NCBI RefSeq assembly: GCF_014836845.1
Contig: NZ_JACSQA010000003.1
Location: 124,001-188,000, forward strand
DNA: 64,000 bases
DNA from: Ureibacillus galli
GTDB taxonomy: Bacteria > Bacillota > Bacilli > Bacillales_A > Planococcaceae
Direction: 5' to 3'
Positions 46,968-56,068 of the stretch are shown here, piece by piece (within the stretch, counting starts at the first letter, position 1; each line of letters begins with the position of its first letter). The notes under the pieces are model-generated. The model saw only the letters and a program-made list of their open reading frames with translations, was not told the DNA's origin and searched no databases. Position numbers and translations under genes: made by a program.

Positions 46968-47069
46968 TTATTCCTTTTTCTTCTTCTTCCCGCCGCCTGT
47001 AAATAAATTAATGCAACTACGTGTAAGGCTACTAACAATTTTTGGCAATTGAAATGTATAAACTCTCAA
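46968..47069 (-). CDS. spoVM: Stage V sporulation protein SpoVM, 33 residues
   Basis: SpoVM is the tiny amphipathic peptide that recognises the curved forespore membrane and anchors the SpoIVA coat basement layer. The frame TTG 47069 to TAA reads MRVYTFQLPKIVSSL, then TRSCINLF, then TGGGKKKKKE. It keeps M1, Y4, T5, L8, P9, K10, R17 and F23 of the 26-residue B. subtilis peptide and adds a seven-residue basic extension. AAGGAGG lies 7 nt before the TTG. Position (thiN-spoVM, then rpmB on the other strand) is exactly as in B. subtilis. Its smallness means it is easily missed. Confidence 0.9.
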   Translation of the reverse strand: MRVYTFQLPKIVSSLTRSCINLFTGGGKKKKKE

Positions 47070-47084
47070 ACGCTGGCCTCCTTT

Positions 47085-47735
47085 TTAATCACTGCTTCTT
47101 ATCATTAAACATATGCCTGATGAAAAAGAGATATACCCAAGCTCAGAAATCAATTCATTACTAGTAAAGCGAGATGTGCCAATTTCAATTGTTTCATTTG
47201 TAGTCTCGTATTTTACACCACGTAATGTCACATTTTCTACTTCATTTTCATAAGCAAAAAATGAAATATATCGATACTTTTCATCTCGTAATATAGTATG
47301 TTTGCCAGGCAATAGTATGCAAATTTCGTTATGAGAGTTTATAATTTTTATTTTTGTTTTACGATTTAACATTTGAAAGCGATACATTGAACGGATGGCT
47401 GCCTCAAAATGATCTAATCGTCCACCGGTTACACCCGTTAAATAGATTTCTGACGGATTATATTCCAATGCCTTTAACAAAGCTAAATCCGTGTCCGTTT
47501 CGTCCTTTTCGGCTTGTACTTTTTCAACGTTTTTAACGAGATTGGACACTTTTATCCATTCCTCTTCCGATAAGGAATCAAAATCACCGACAATTTCCGT
47601 TGGCATTATTCCTTCTTCAATCAAATAGAGAGAGCCCCTGTCGGCACCGATAAAGATAACATCCTGTTTTTGAAAAGGTTCAAATGAACATAATTCCCTT
47701 TTCGGTCCACTGGAACAAATTACAACGGTTGTCAT
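47085..47735 (-). CDS. thiN: Thiamine pyrophosphokinase ThiN
   Basis: ThiN converts thiamine to thiamine diphosphate. The 216 residues include FIGADRGSLYLIEEGIMPTEIVGDFDSLSEEEW, split over the catalytic Asp-rich site, and DETDTDLALLKALE and YLTGVTGGRLDHFEAAI. GTG 47756 opens the frame inside rpe; ATG 47735, two bases after the rpe stop, gives the normal N-terminus MTTVVICSSGP although its ribosome site is weak. The gene is followed by spoVM. Confidence 0.93.
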   Translation of the reverse strand: MTTVVICSSGPKRELCSFEPFQKQDVIFIGADRGSLYLIEEGIMPTEIVGDFDSLSEEEWIKVSNLVKNVEKVQAEKDETDTDLALLKALEYNPSEIYLTGVTGGRLDHFEAAIRSMYRFQMLNRKTKIKIINSHNEICILLPGKHTILRDEKYRYISFFAYENEVENVTLRGVKYETTNETIEIGTSRFTSNELISELGYISFSSGICLMIRSSD

Positions 47736-47736
47736 A

Positions 47737-48405
47737 CTATCGAACAACAGCCTCACCGGCTACTTTAATATCTTGTAAAGCTTTCGTGCGATTTTCTTTG
47801 TTAAAAATTGCAGAACCTGCCACAATCATCGTAGCTCCTGCTTTAGCGCATGGTACAACCGTTTCTGAAGTAATTCCACCATCAACTTCAATTTCAATAT
47901 TTAAACCGCGTTCTTTAATCATTTTTGATAATGCCTCGATTTTCGGAACGACCGAAGAAATAAATTTTTGACCGCCAAAACCAGGATTTACTGTCATAAA
48001 TAGTACGAAATCAATATCCTCCAAAATATGTTGTATCGATTCAATTGGTGTATGGGGATTTAATACAACGCCAGGTTTTACATTAAAGGAACGAATTAAT
48101 TGAATCGTTCGATGTAAATGTCTACATGCTTCCACATGTACAGAAATATAATCAGCACCCGCTTTTGCAAACTGTTCGATATAACTATCTGGATTTTCAA
48201 TCATTAAATGAACGTCAAGAGGTAATTTGGTAATTGGACGTAAAGCTTCCACTACTATTGGGCCCATTGTGATATTCGGAACAAAATGTCCATCCATCAC
48301 ATCAATATGAATCAGTTCAGCTCCTGCTTGTTCTACATCTTTTACTTCTTGTCCTAATTTTGCAAAATCGGCTGCAAGAATGGATGGTGCAATTTTAATC
48401 ATCAT
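47737..48405 (-). CDS. rpe: Ribulose-phosphate 3-epimerase
   Basis: Rpe interconverts ribulose 5-phosphate and xylulose 5-phosphate in the pentose phosphate pathway. The 222 residues form the TIM-barrel signature: KIAPSILAADFAKLG, HIDVMDGHFVPNITMGP, VHLMIENPDSY, FMTVNPGFGGQKF and VDGGI. It starts with tandem ATGs at 48405 and 48402, overlapping the rsgA stop, and ends 1 nt before thiN. Confidence 0.98.
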   Translation of the reverse strand: MMIKIAPSILAADFAKLGQEVKDVEQAGAELIHIDVMDGHFVPNITMGPIVVEALRPITKLPLDVHLMIENPDSYIEQFAKAGADYISVHVEACRHLHRTIQLIRSFNVKPGVVLNPHTPIESIQHILEDIDFVLFMTVNPGFGGQKFISSVVPKIEALSKMIKERGLNIEIEVDGGITSETVVPCAKAGATMIVAGSAIFNKENRTKALQDIKVAGEAVVR

Positions 48406-49286
48406 TAGTACCTCGGCTTTCGATCAAGTATTTCTTGTAAAAATTGTTGATAATGTTCATAACGATAGGTAGGAATTTGATCCTTTTCTAATGCTGTCTT
48501 TACAGCACATTTCGGCTCTTTTATATGTAAGCAGCCTCTAAATTTACATCCTTCACTTAGACGTTCGAATTCAGGGAAACAGGAAGTTAATTCTTCTTTT
48601 TCTATTGTATCGAAATCAAAAGAACTAAAGCCAGGTGTATCTGCTAGCAAACCACCGCACACTTCAATTAACTCTACATGACGGGTTGTATGTTTTCCCC
48701 TTCCAAGGCTATGGGAAATATCACTTGTCTGTAATTCCAAATGTGGTAGTAACGTATTCAACAAAGTGGATTTACCTACTCCAGATTGACCTGCTAATAC
48801 AGAGGTTTTTCCTTCTAAAACTGGCTGCAAACGTTCCAGTAATGTTTTGTCATTTTTATATGTTTCGATTATTTCATATCCAATAAGTTTATAATCATCG
48901 ATATAGCGTGTTAACTTTACCCGTTCTTCTTCTTTCAATAAATCCATTTTTGTTAAACAAATAATCGGTTTTACATGGAAGGATTCGAGTACAACTAAAA
49001 AACGATCCAACAAAATTGTATTAAAATCTGGTTCTTTTACTGAAAATACTAAAATCGCTTGATCAATGTTCGCAATAGGCGGCCTTACTAATTCGTTCAT
49101 TCTCGGATGGATTTTCATAATGTAGCCATCCGAATCCCCTTCTTGCGTGTAATCAACAAAGTCGCCGACAAGCGGTGATTCCCCTCTGTTTCGGAATACA
49201 CCGCGCCCTCGACATTGAATTAACTCTCCATTTTGGTAAACATAATAATAACCACTTAATGCTTTACGGATTTGGCCTTCAGCCAT
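48405..49286 (-). CDS. rsgA: Ribosome small-subunit-dependent GTPase RsgA (CpgA/YloQ)
   Basis: RsgA is a circularly permuted GTPase that acts late in 30S maturation; in B. subtilis CpgA is also a PrkC target. The 293 residues have an N-terminal OB fold (about 1-65), G4 CLTKMDLL before G1 GQSGVGKSTLLN, and a C-terminal zinc-binding region with CFPEFERLSEGCKFRGCLHIKEPKC split over four ligands. It lies 12 nt after prkC and overlaps rpe. Confidence 0.97.
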   Translation of the reverse strand: MAEGQIRKALSGYYYVYQNGELIQCRGRGVFRNRGESPLVGDFVDYTQEGDSDGYIMKIHPRMNELVRPPIANIDQAILVFSVKEPDFNTILLDRFLVVLESFHVKPIICLTKMDLLKEEERVKLTRYIDDYKLIGYEIIETYKNDKTLLERLQPVLEGKTSVLAGQSGVGKSTLLNTLLPHLELQTSDISHSLGRGKHTTRHVELIEVCGGLLADTPGFSSFDFDTIEKEELTSCFPEFERLSEGCKFRGCLHIKEPKCAVKTALEKDQIPTYRYEHYQQFLQEILDRKPRY

Positions 49287-49297
49287 TTTTTCACTCC

Positions 49298-51283
49298 TTA
49301 CTCTGCTCTATCATAGGGAATTGAATCTTCTGCAATATTTTTGGAATCACGTTCAATACGATACGCAGCTGTTTCTCCCTCAGCAATTTCTAGTTGAATT
49401 CGATAATTCGTATCTTCCGTTATCGTAAATTCTTCCACCGGCTCTACCATCGAATGGGTTTTGTCTTGAATGAAAATTCGAACAGATTGTATTTCACCTA
49501 ATTGAAACGGTTCGTAAGGAATTACAATATCTTTATAATACATTTTTACTTGTTTTTCAGCAGGACCTTTGGAAATAACCACTTCAATTGTTCCGCCTAC
49601 TTCTAAACTTGAATTTGCCTTTGGATCTTGGGAAATAACCTCACCGGCAGGAACCGTATCAGAGTTTTCTTCACCTTCTATTTCGACATTAAAGCCTGAG
49701 CTATTTTCATACTCCTTTAATTCCGCTTCATCATACCCACTTAAATCTGAAACCTTTATGACATTTTTACCTTGACTAACTTTTAAGATAATTGTTGTTT
49801 CACTAGGTACAACTTCTTCTCCGGCAGACGGTTGTTGTTCAACGATCGTACCCTCTGGCTCATCGGAATAGACTTCTTCAATATCAACATCTTGATAATC
49901 GCTATTCTCCAAAATTGAAGAAACTTGGTTAATTTGTTTCCCTACATAATCATCTACTTCAATTTTTTCAGTTCCTAAACTAACAATTAAATCGATTTCT
50001 GTACCTTCTAGACGGCTTAACCCTGCTTTTGGATTCGTTTTAATAACAAATCCCTCTTCTATTTCGTCGGAATGGGCCTCTCTTTGTTCACCAATGACGA
50101 AGCCTTCATTTTCAAGCATTTCAATTGCTTCTTCAACTTCCATATTTGTTACATCCGGAATATCTATTTTCTTCGGACTTAATAAATTAAAGGCTAAAAC
50201 GGAACCAAGAATAATAATGGCTATAATCGCAACAATTATCGCTACCATTTTTCGCCGATTCTTTTTCTTATTCTTCTTCTTATCTTTTACGGGCTTCTCC
50301 TTTTGGCCTTTTTCTGGCTTTACCCGCTCTACTTTTTCCGTTTTTTGAGCGTTCACCTTTGTATTCGCAATATCGCTAATTGGTAATGAATCTTTAATGA
50401 TTGGAATTGCTTTTGTTTCATCATCATCAACTGGTGGTTGAAATTTCTTTTCCCCCAAACGATCTGGTGATAATACCGTTTGTAAGTCCTCCTCCATCTC
50501 TTCTACAGAAGTATAACGGTGTAAAGGATTTTTCGCTGTTGCTTTTAAAATAACATTTTCCAAACTTTGAGGAATGGATGCATCTAAAGCTCTAACGGAT
50601 GGCGTCTCCGTTTGTAAATGTTTTAAAGCAATAGATACTGCCGATTCACCAGAGAACGGTAATTCACCCGTTAATAACTCATACAACACAATTCCCAACG
50701 CATAAATATCCGATTGATTCGTCGCTGTTCCACCCCGCGCTTGTTCAGGAGATAAATAATGGACTGTTCCAATAACAGAATTGGTTTTCGTATAACTTGT
50801 AGCACTTAAAGAAGTTGCTATTCCGAAATCTGTTACTTTCACATTCCCTTCACTATCCACTAAAATATTTTGCGGTTTAATATCACGATGAATAATTTGA
50901 TTTTCATGGGCATGGGCAATGGCAGAAGTTAATTGTTTCATAATTTGAACACTGCGAGCTGGTGATAAAGGCGAAAACTCGTTTATGTATTGTTTTAATG
51001 TTTTGCCTTTTATATATTCCATGACAATGTAGTGCATATCTTGATCTTCTCCAACATCGTAAATGCTTACGATATTCGGATGAGTCAAACTTGTAGCCGA
51101 TAATGCTTCTCTTTGAAAACGCCGATGAAACTCCTCTTCATTAGACGCATCATAACGTAAAACTTTGACAGCAACATCACGGTTTAAAATCATATCATGA
51201 GCTAAATAAACATTCGACATACCACCGCCGCCGATTAGCTCTAGGATTTTATAACGGTCATTAATTCTTTTTCCCTTCAGCAT
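49298..51283 (-). CDS. prkC: Membrane Ser/Thr kinase PrkC with PASTA repeats
   Basis: PrkC senses peptidoglycan fragments and phosphorylates translation and cell-wall proteins; it triggers germination in B. subtilis. The 661 residues have an N-terminal kinase domain (Gly loop GGGGMSNV, Lys40 in VAVKVL, HRDIKPQN at 132-139, DFG 152-154), a basic Lys-rich juxtamembrane stretch, one membrane segment (about 350-370), three extracellular PASTA repeats (about 375-575) and a C-terminal beta-rich tail. prpC, the cognate phosphatase, ends 2 nt upstream. Confidence 0.98.
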   Translation of the reverse strand: MLKGKRINDRYKILELIGGGGMSNVYLAHDMILNRDVAVKVLRYDASNEEEFHRRFQREALSATSLTHPNIVSIYDVGEDQDMHYIVMEYIKGKTLKQYINEFSPLSPARSVQIMKQLTSAIAHAHENQIIHRDIKPQNILVDSEGNVKVTDFGIATSLSATSYTKTNSVIGTVHYLSPEQARGGTATNQSDIYALGIVLYELLTGELPFSGESAVSIALKHLQTETPSVRALDASIPQSLENVILKATAKNPLHRYTSVEEMEEDLQTVLSPDRLGEKKFQPPVDDDETKAIPIIKDSLPISDIANTKVNAQKTEKVERVKPEKGQKEKPVKDKKKNKKKNRRKMVAIIVAIIAIIILGSVLAFNLLSPKKIDIPDVTNMEVEEAIEMLENEGFVIGEQREAHSDEIEEGFVIKTNPKAGLSRLEGTEIDLIVSLGTEKIEVDDYVGKQINQVSSILENSDYQDVDIEEVYSDEPEGTIVEQQPSAGEEVVPSETTIILKVSQGKNVIKVSDLSGYDEAELKEYENSSGFNVEIEGEENSDTVPAGEVISQDPKANSSLEVGGTIEVVISKGPAEKQVKMYYKDIVIPYEPFQLGEIQSVRIFIQDKTHSMVEPVEEFTITEDTNYRIQLEIAEGETAAYRIERDSKNIAEDSIPYDRAE

Positions 51284-51285
51284 GG

Positions 51286-52035
51286 TTACACCTCCTCATC
51301 GCTCATTGATAATAAAATGACCGATATGTTATCTTCTCCACCTGAATCGTTTGCTAACTGTACTAGTTTTTTTCCTTTATCTTCAATTGAAAGGGGTAAA
51401 GTAAGGATAGCAGCCATTTCATCAGTTGAAATTTTATTACTTAAACCGTCAGAACAAATTAATAAATAGGACGGTTGATATAGGCTTAGTTCGTAAAAAT
51501 CAGGTTCAATTGTCGATTCAGTTCCAAGGGATTTTACGATAAAGTTTTTTTGCGGATGGTTTTCTGCTTCTTCTTCACTAATCTCGCCATTTTCAACTAG
51601 TAGATTAACGTAAGAATGATCTCTTGTAACGAGTGATACATTGTCTGAAGTAAAATAATACACTCTACTGTCCCCGATATGGCCTACTAAACATTGATTA
51701 CCATCAATGAGAACAGCGATTAAAGTTGTCCCCATTCCTTGGCAACCTTCGTTCACTAAAGAGTGATGATAGATTTTTCCATTGATCGCTTTAATCACAT
51801 CTAACATCCATTGTTTCTTTGCTTCGGTCGTGTTTAATTGCGTCACATTTAAATTAAGAAAATGGGTTTTCATTTCCTCAATGGCCATTTCACTGGCAAC
51901 ATCCCCAGCATTATGTCCACCCATACCATCAGCTAATATCGCAAGTTTAAAGGAATCGGGAAGCTCTAAAAAAGCAACCCGATCTTCATTTACCATTCGT
52001 TTTCGTCCAATATCACTCTCGACTGTATACTTCAC
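51286..52035 (-). CDS. prpC: PP2C-type protein phosphatase PrpC
   Basis: PrpC reverses PrkC phosphorylation. The protein shows the PPM motifs: NEDRVAFLE, LAILADGMGGHNAGDVAS, GMGTTLIAVLIDGN, VGHIGDSRVYYF and ICSDGLSNKIS, with the metal-binding aspartates intact. GTG 52044 opens the frame but lies on the ribosome site; GTG 52035, 9 nt after AGGTGG, gives 249 residues starting MKYTVESDIG and is preferred. It is coupled to prkC. Confidence 0.96.
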   Translation of the reverse strand: MKYTVESDIGRKRMVNEDRVAFLELPDSFKLAILADGMGGHNAGDVASEMAIEEMKTHFLNLNVTQLNTTEAKKQWMLDVIKAINGKIYHHSLVNEGCQGMGTTLIAVLIDGNQCLVGHIGDSRVYYFTSDNVSLVTRDHSYVNLLVENGEISEEEAENHPQKNFIVKSLGTESTIEPDFYELSLYQPSYLLICSDGLSNKISTDEMAAILTLPLSIEDKGKKLVQLANDSGGEDNISVILLSMSDEEV

Positions 52036-52048
52036 AGTAGTCACCCAC

Positions 52049-53188
52049 CTACTTTATTTCATCTTGGCGTTCTTGCGCACGTAACTGACCGCATGCAGCT
52101 GCAATATCAGCACCTTGTTCACGACGAATCGTTACGTTAATTCCACGTTTCTTCAAAGTTTTTTCAAAGGCAAATATACTGCTACGTGAAGTTCTTACAT
52201 AATCACGTTCTGGTACATAGTTAATTGGAATTAAATTAACATGACATTTAATCCCTTTAATTAAATCCGCTAATTCTTCCGCTACTTCAACAGAGTCATT
52301 TTCACCTGACATTAAACCATACTCAAAACTTACTCGGCGACCAGTTTTCTTCGTATAATAACGAACCGCCTCTAAAAGTTCATCAAGTTTATAGGCACGA
52401 GCAATTGGCATTAATTTTTGTCGTGCTTCTTGGTTTGGTGCGTGTAAAGAAACTGCGAAATTAATTTGTAGTTCTTCATCTGCAAATTTGTAAATTTTCG
52501 GTACAATTCCTGATGTCGAAACGGTAATATGTCGAGCGCCGATATTTAAACCTTTATCATTATTAATGACTTTTAAGAAGTTCATCATCGCATCATAGTT
52601 ATCAAACGGTTCTCCAATTCCCATGATGACGATATGGGACACCCGTTCCCCTGCTTCATCTAATTCTTTTTGTACTTTTACAACTTGCTCCACAATTTCA
52701 CCTGCTAGCAAGTGACGCTTTAAACCGCCAAGTGTTGATGCACAAAATGTACAACCGATACGACAGCCAACTTGTGTTGTTACACAAACAGAATTTCCAT
52801 AATCATGGCGCATTAATACAGTTTCAATGGAATAGCCATCTTGAAGTTGGAATAAAAACTTAATCGTACCGTCTTTTGATTCTTGTTTAATGATAGTTGA
52901 TAGTGTAGTTAAGGCAAAGTTTTCTTTTAATTTTTCGCGAAGAGATTTTGAAAGGTTCGACATTTCGTCGAACGTTTTTACTCGTTTATCATATAACCAT
53001 TCGTAAATTTGACCTGCTCGGAAAGGTTTTTCCCCGTTTTCTTTTAACCAATCTTGCAATTCGTCTATTCTTAAAGAATAAATGGATTCTTTTAGTTGGG
53101 GTTTTTCTTTTTTCACACGGCGGACAGGCTTTTGTTCAGCCTCTTGTACAAGGTCTTGAATACGTTCATTAAATTTATTTTGATCCAT
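52049..53188 (-). CDS. rlmN: 23S rRNA/tRNA adenine-C2 methyltransferase RlmN
   Basis: RlmN is a radical-SAM enzyme that methylates A2503 of 23S rRNA and A37 of tRNAs. The 379 residues contain the cluster motif CRIGCTFC (Cys142, 146 and 149), the [17 protein letters not shown] block, and a C-terminal cysteine in [10 protein letters not shown] needed for the methyl-Cys mechanism. The first 35 residues are a charged extension. It lies between rsmB and prpC. Confidence 0.98.
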   Translation of the reverse strand: MDQNKFNERIQDLVQEAEQKPVRRVKKEKPQLKESIYSLRIDELQDWLKENGEKPFRAGQIYEWLYDKRVKTFDEMSNLSKSLREKLKENFALTTLSTIIKQESKDGTIKFLFQLQDGYSIETVLMRHDYGNSVCVTTQVGCRIGCTFCASTLGGLKRHLLAGEIVEQVVKVQKELDEAGERVSHIVIMGIGEPFDNYDAMMNFLKVINNDKGLNIGARHITVSTSGIVPKIYKFADEELQINFAVSLHAPNQEARQKLMPIARAYKLDELLEAVRYYTKKTGRRVSFEYGLMSGENDSVEVAEELADLIKGIKCHVNLIPINYVPERDYVRTSRSSIFAFEKTLKKRGINVTIRREQGADIAAACGQLRAQERQDEIK

Positions 53189-53221
53189 TAGTGTATAGGA
53201 TTCTCCTTTTTTATTTCTAAA

Positions 53222-54577
53222 CTAATCTTGCTTTTTTCTAAAAGTTGCTACAAAGAAACCATCGCTTCCGAAATCTTGCGGGAATACTTGTAGCATTCCA
53301 CTTTGACTGCGATTTAAAAGTTCCTTCGGTAAATTATCCATTTGAACGGATTCCATTTCTGGATGGGCAGCTAAAAATGCAGAAACAGTATCTTCATTTT
53401 CTTCCTTATTAACGGTACAGGTACTATAAACTAGACGTCCGCCCTTTTTAAGGACTTTTACAGCATTGTTTAATAGTTCAAGCTGAATCGTATGAAGACG
53501 AGATAAATCTTCTTCTCGCTTTGTATATTTAATATCCGGTTTTCGTCTCATGACACCTAATCCTGAGCAAGGGGCATCAACTAGAACTGCATCAAAAGAT
53601 TCAGCTTGCAATAATTCCGCAGCCTTTCGTCCATCCACCGGTGCTGTTTGGATTATATCTAGTCCTAAGCGGGCACTCGTTTCATCGATTAAATCTAATT
53701 TATGGGGATGTAAATCCGTTGCTAAAATGGAACCGTCATTGGCCATAATTTCAGCCATATGAGTTGTTTTCCCACCCGGAGCTGCACACATATCAAGAAC
53801 ACGCCAACCCCGTTTTGGGTTTAGCACTTTTGCCGGCATCATGGAGCTTTCATCTTGAATTGTAATGTAGCCTTCTTTAAATGCCTTTGTTCGAGATGGT
53901 TGACCAGTTAAGAAATGGATACATTCAGGCATCACATTACTTTGTTTTGCAGAGATACCTTCTTGCTCCAACAACGAAAGTACTTCTTGAACGGTAGTTT
54001 TGGTTGTGTTTACTCGGACTGTTGGAATAGGTGGAACATTATTTTCTTGCAACATTTCCATTGTAAGTTCAAGTCCATAGGAATCAATAAAACGTTCGAC
54101 TAACCATTTTGGATGGCTCGTTTCGATAGCTAATCGATAAATTGGATCCTTAATTTCCTCTGTTGAACGAACTCCTTGGCGTAAAATTGAGCGAAGGATG
54201 CCATTTACTAAAGATGCGACTCCTTTATGACCTCTACGTTTTGCAATTTCCACAGATTCATTGACTACCGCATGATCCGGTACTCGGTCTAAGTAAACAA
54301 TCTGATATAAGGAAAGGCGAAGAAGCCAATTTACCCAAAGGTCAATTTTCCCACGGATAAAAGGCTCTAAATAATAATCTAATGTATATTTATGCTGTAA
54401 AGTACCGTAAGTCAATTCCGTTAGAAGCGCACGATCTTTTGCTTCAATTTGATATTTATTAATTGTTTGATTAAGTAATAAATTACTGTATGCTTGATCT
54501 TTATCAACCGCTAATAGGATGGCTAATGCGGCATCTCGAACATTACCGTTCCAAATTGGCACTTTCTTTTTTGTCAT
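53222..54577 (-). CDS. rsmB: 16S rRNA m5C967 methyltransferase RsmB (Sun)
   Basis: RsmB methylates C967 of 16S rRNA. The 451 residues combine an N-terminal NusB-like RNA-binding domain (about 10-135) with a Rossmann methyltransferase showing LDMCAAPGGKTTHMAE, the DAPCSGLGVMRRKPD motif and the catalytic cysteine in VYSTCTVNKEENE. It overlaps fmt by an ATGA junction. Confidence 0.97.
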   Translation of the reverse strand: MTKKKVPIWNGNVRDAALAILLAVDKDQAYSNLLLNQTINKYQIEAKDRALLTELTYGTLQHKYTLDYYLEPFIRGKIDLWVNWLLRLSLYQIVYLDRVPDHAVVNESVEIAKRRGHKGVASLVNGILRSILRQGVRSTEEIKDPIYRLAIETSHPKWLVERFIDSYGLELTMEMLQENNVPPIPTVRVNTTKTTVQEVLSLLEQEGISAKQSNVMPECIHFLTGQPSRTKAFKEGYITIQDESSMMPAKVLNPKRGWRVLDMCAAPGGKTTHMAEIMANDGSILATDLHPHKLDLIDETSARLGLDIIQTAPVDGRKAAELLQAESFDAVLVDAPCSGLGVMRRKPDIKYTKREEDLSRLHTIQLELLNNAVKVLKKGGRLVYSTCTVNKEENEDTVSAFLAAHPEMESVQMDNLPKELLNRSQSGMLQVFPQDFGSDGFFVATFRKKQD

Positions 54578-55515
54578 TCAAATTGGTCCCCTATCACAAG
54601 TTTTGACCCAGTCCCGCGCAAATAATCTTGCGCTGTCATACGTTTTTTTCCCGCTGGTTGTAGCTCTAAAACGATTACTGTTTTCCCATCTCCACAAGCG
54701 ACCTCAAAACTATCTTTGTTTATTTTCACAACTTTACCCGGTGTGTCTTTTGTTAAAGTATCTCCTTCTTGAACGGACCAAATTTTCACATTTTCCCCTT
54801 GGAAAGTTGTATAGGCAGTTGGCCAAGGTGTTAATCCACGAACTTGGTTAAAGACCGTTCTTGCACTATTGGACCATTGAATTTTTTCTTGCTCCCTTGA
54901 AATATTATGGGCAAAAGTTACTTTTTCTTCATCTTGTGGAATTCTCTCGTTTTTCCCTTCAATAATAAGAGGTAACGTAACTTTTAAAAGATCCCTTCCA
55001 ACAATGCTTAATTTATCAAACATTATACCTGTGTTATCAGCATCTTCAATTGCAATTTCTGCTTGAGAAATAATATCGCCCGCATCTAATTTCTCCGCCA
55101 TATACATGATTGTAACACCCGTTTTTTCTTCCCCATCTATTATCGCTTGATGAATTGGTGCTCCACCACGATATTTCGGCAGTAGTGAAGCGTGGACATT
55201 AATACAACCAAAACGGGGCGCATCAAGTAATGCCTTTGGCAAAATTTGGCCAAAAGCAGCAGTGATAACAATATCAGGATTTAACGATAATATTTGTTCC
55301 AATTCTTGAGAGCCACGTAATTTTTCCGGTTGGATCACAGGTAAACCTAAGCGTAGTGCTTCTTCTTTTACAGGAGGAGGTGTTAATACCTTTTTTCGTC
55401 CAACCGGGCGATCAGGTTGGGTGACGACGGCTAAAACGTCATATCCTTCCTCGTGAATCATTCGCAATATAGGTACTGAAAAAGAAGGTGTCCCCATAAA
55501 TACAACTGAAGTCAT
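54574..55515 (-). CDS. fmt: Methionyl-tRNA formyltransferase
   Basis: Fmt formylates initiator Met-tRNA. The 313 residues begin VVFMGTPSFSVPILRMI and include HASLLPKYRGGAPIHQAI with the catalytic Asn-His-Asp region, and YMAEKLDAGDI, then a C-terminal tRNA-binding OB domain (about 205-300). It is 2 nt downstream of def, so the formylation and deformylation enzymes are co-expressed. Confidence 0.98.
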   Translation of the reverse strand: MTSVVFMGTPSFSVPILRMIHEEGYDVLAVVTQPDRPVGRKKVLTPPPVKEEALRLGLPVIQPEKLRGSQELEQILSLNPDIVITAAFGQILPKALLDAPRFGCINVHASLLPKYRGGAPIHQAIIDGEEKTGVTIMYMAEKLDAGDIISQAEIAIEDADNTGIMFDKLSIVGRDLLKVTLPLIIEGKNERIPQDEEKVTFAHNISREQEKIQWSNSARTVFNQVRGLTPWPTAYTTFQGENVKIWSVQEGDTLTKDTPGKVVKINKDSFEVACGDGKTVIVLELQPAGKKRMTAQDYLRGTGSKLVIGDQFE

Positions 55516-55517
55516 CG

Positions 55518-56009
55518 TTACTCCTCCTCACCGTACATTTCAGCTAATTCTTCCTCTGTTACAACACGGATTAGCTTTGAATCGAATAAAACACCATCTA
55601 AATGGTCAATTTCATGTAAGATAGCACGGGCATCAAAACCACCAGCTTCCAATTCGTATACTCTTCCTTCACGATCACAAGCTTCAATTTTCACATAAGT
55701 AGGTCTTTCAACTTCACCATAAAGGTTTGGGAAACTTAAACACCCTTCTATATCAACTTCTGAACCAGAAGTTTCTAAAATCGTTGGATTAATCATTTCT
55801 AAAATATCCCGTTCTTCGCCTAATTCGACTATTGCAACACGTAATGGGACATTAATTTGAGGTGCCGCTATTCCAACACCATCATATTCCACCATTGTGT
55901 CGTATAAATCATCAAGAAGTGTAATAATTTCTTCGTTAATTACTGTTACTTCTTTACACTTTTCTGTTAGTACCTTTGCAGGATGTTTTACAACTTCTTT
56001 AATTGCCAT
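55518..56009 (-). CDS. def: Peptide deformylase
   Basis: Def removes the formyl group from nascent proteins. The 163 residues contain motif 1 GVGIAAPQ (44-51), motif 2 EGCLSFP with metal-binding Cys90, and motif 3 HEIDHLDGVLF (His132, Glu133, His136). It is a type 1 short form, without the insertion of the larger Firmicute type 2 enzymes. It lies between priA and fmt. Confidence 0.98.
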   Translation of the reverse strand: MAIKEVVKHPAKVLTEKCKEVTVINEEIITLLDDLYDTMVEYDGVGIAAPQINVPLRVAIVELGEERDILEMINPTILETSGSEVDIEGCLSFPNLYGEVERPTYVKIEACDREGRVYELEAGGFDARAILHEIDHLDGVLFDSKLIRVVTEEELAEMYGEEE

Positions 56010-56068
56010 TCTTTTACCTCTTTCTACACTTCTTTCAGCAGCAAAACATTTCTGCCTAAAATGATGTT

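Noticed and set aside
46823-47038. 71-codon minus-strand frame overlapping spoVM
   Set aside because: It is in another frame, runs through a terminator and is not conserved-looking; the 33-codon SpoVM frame explains the region better.
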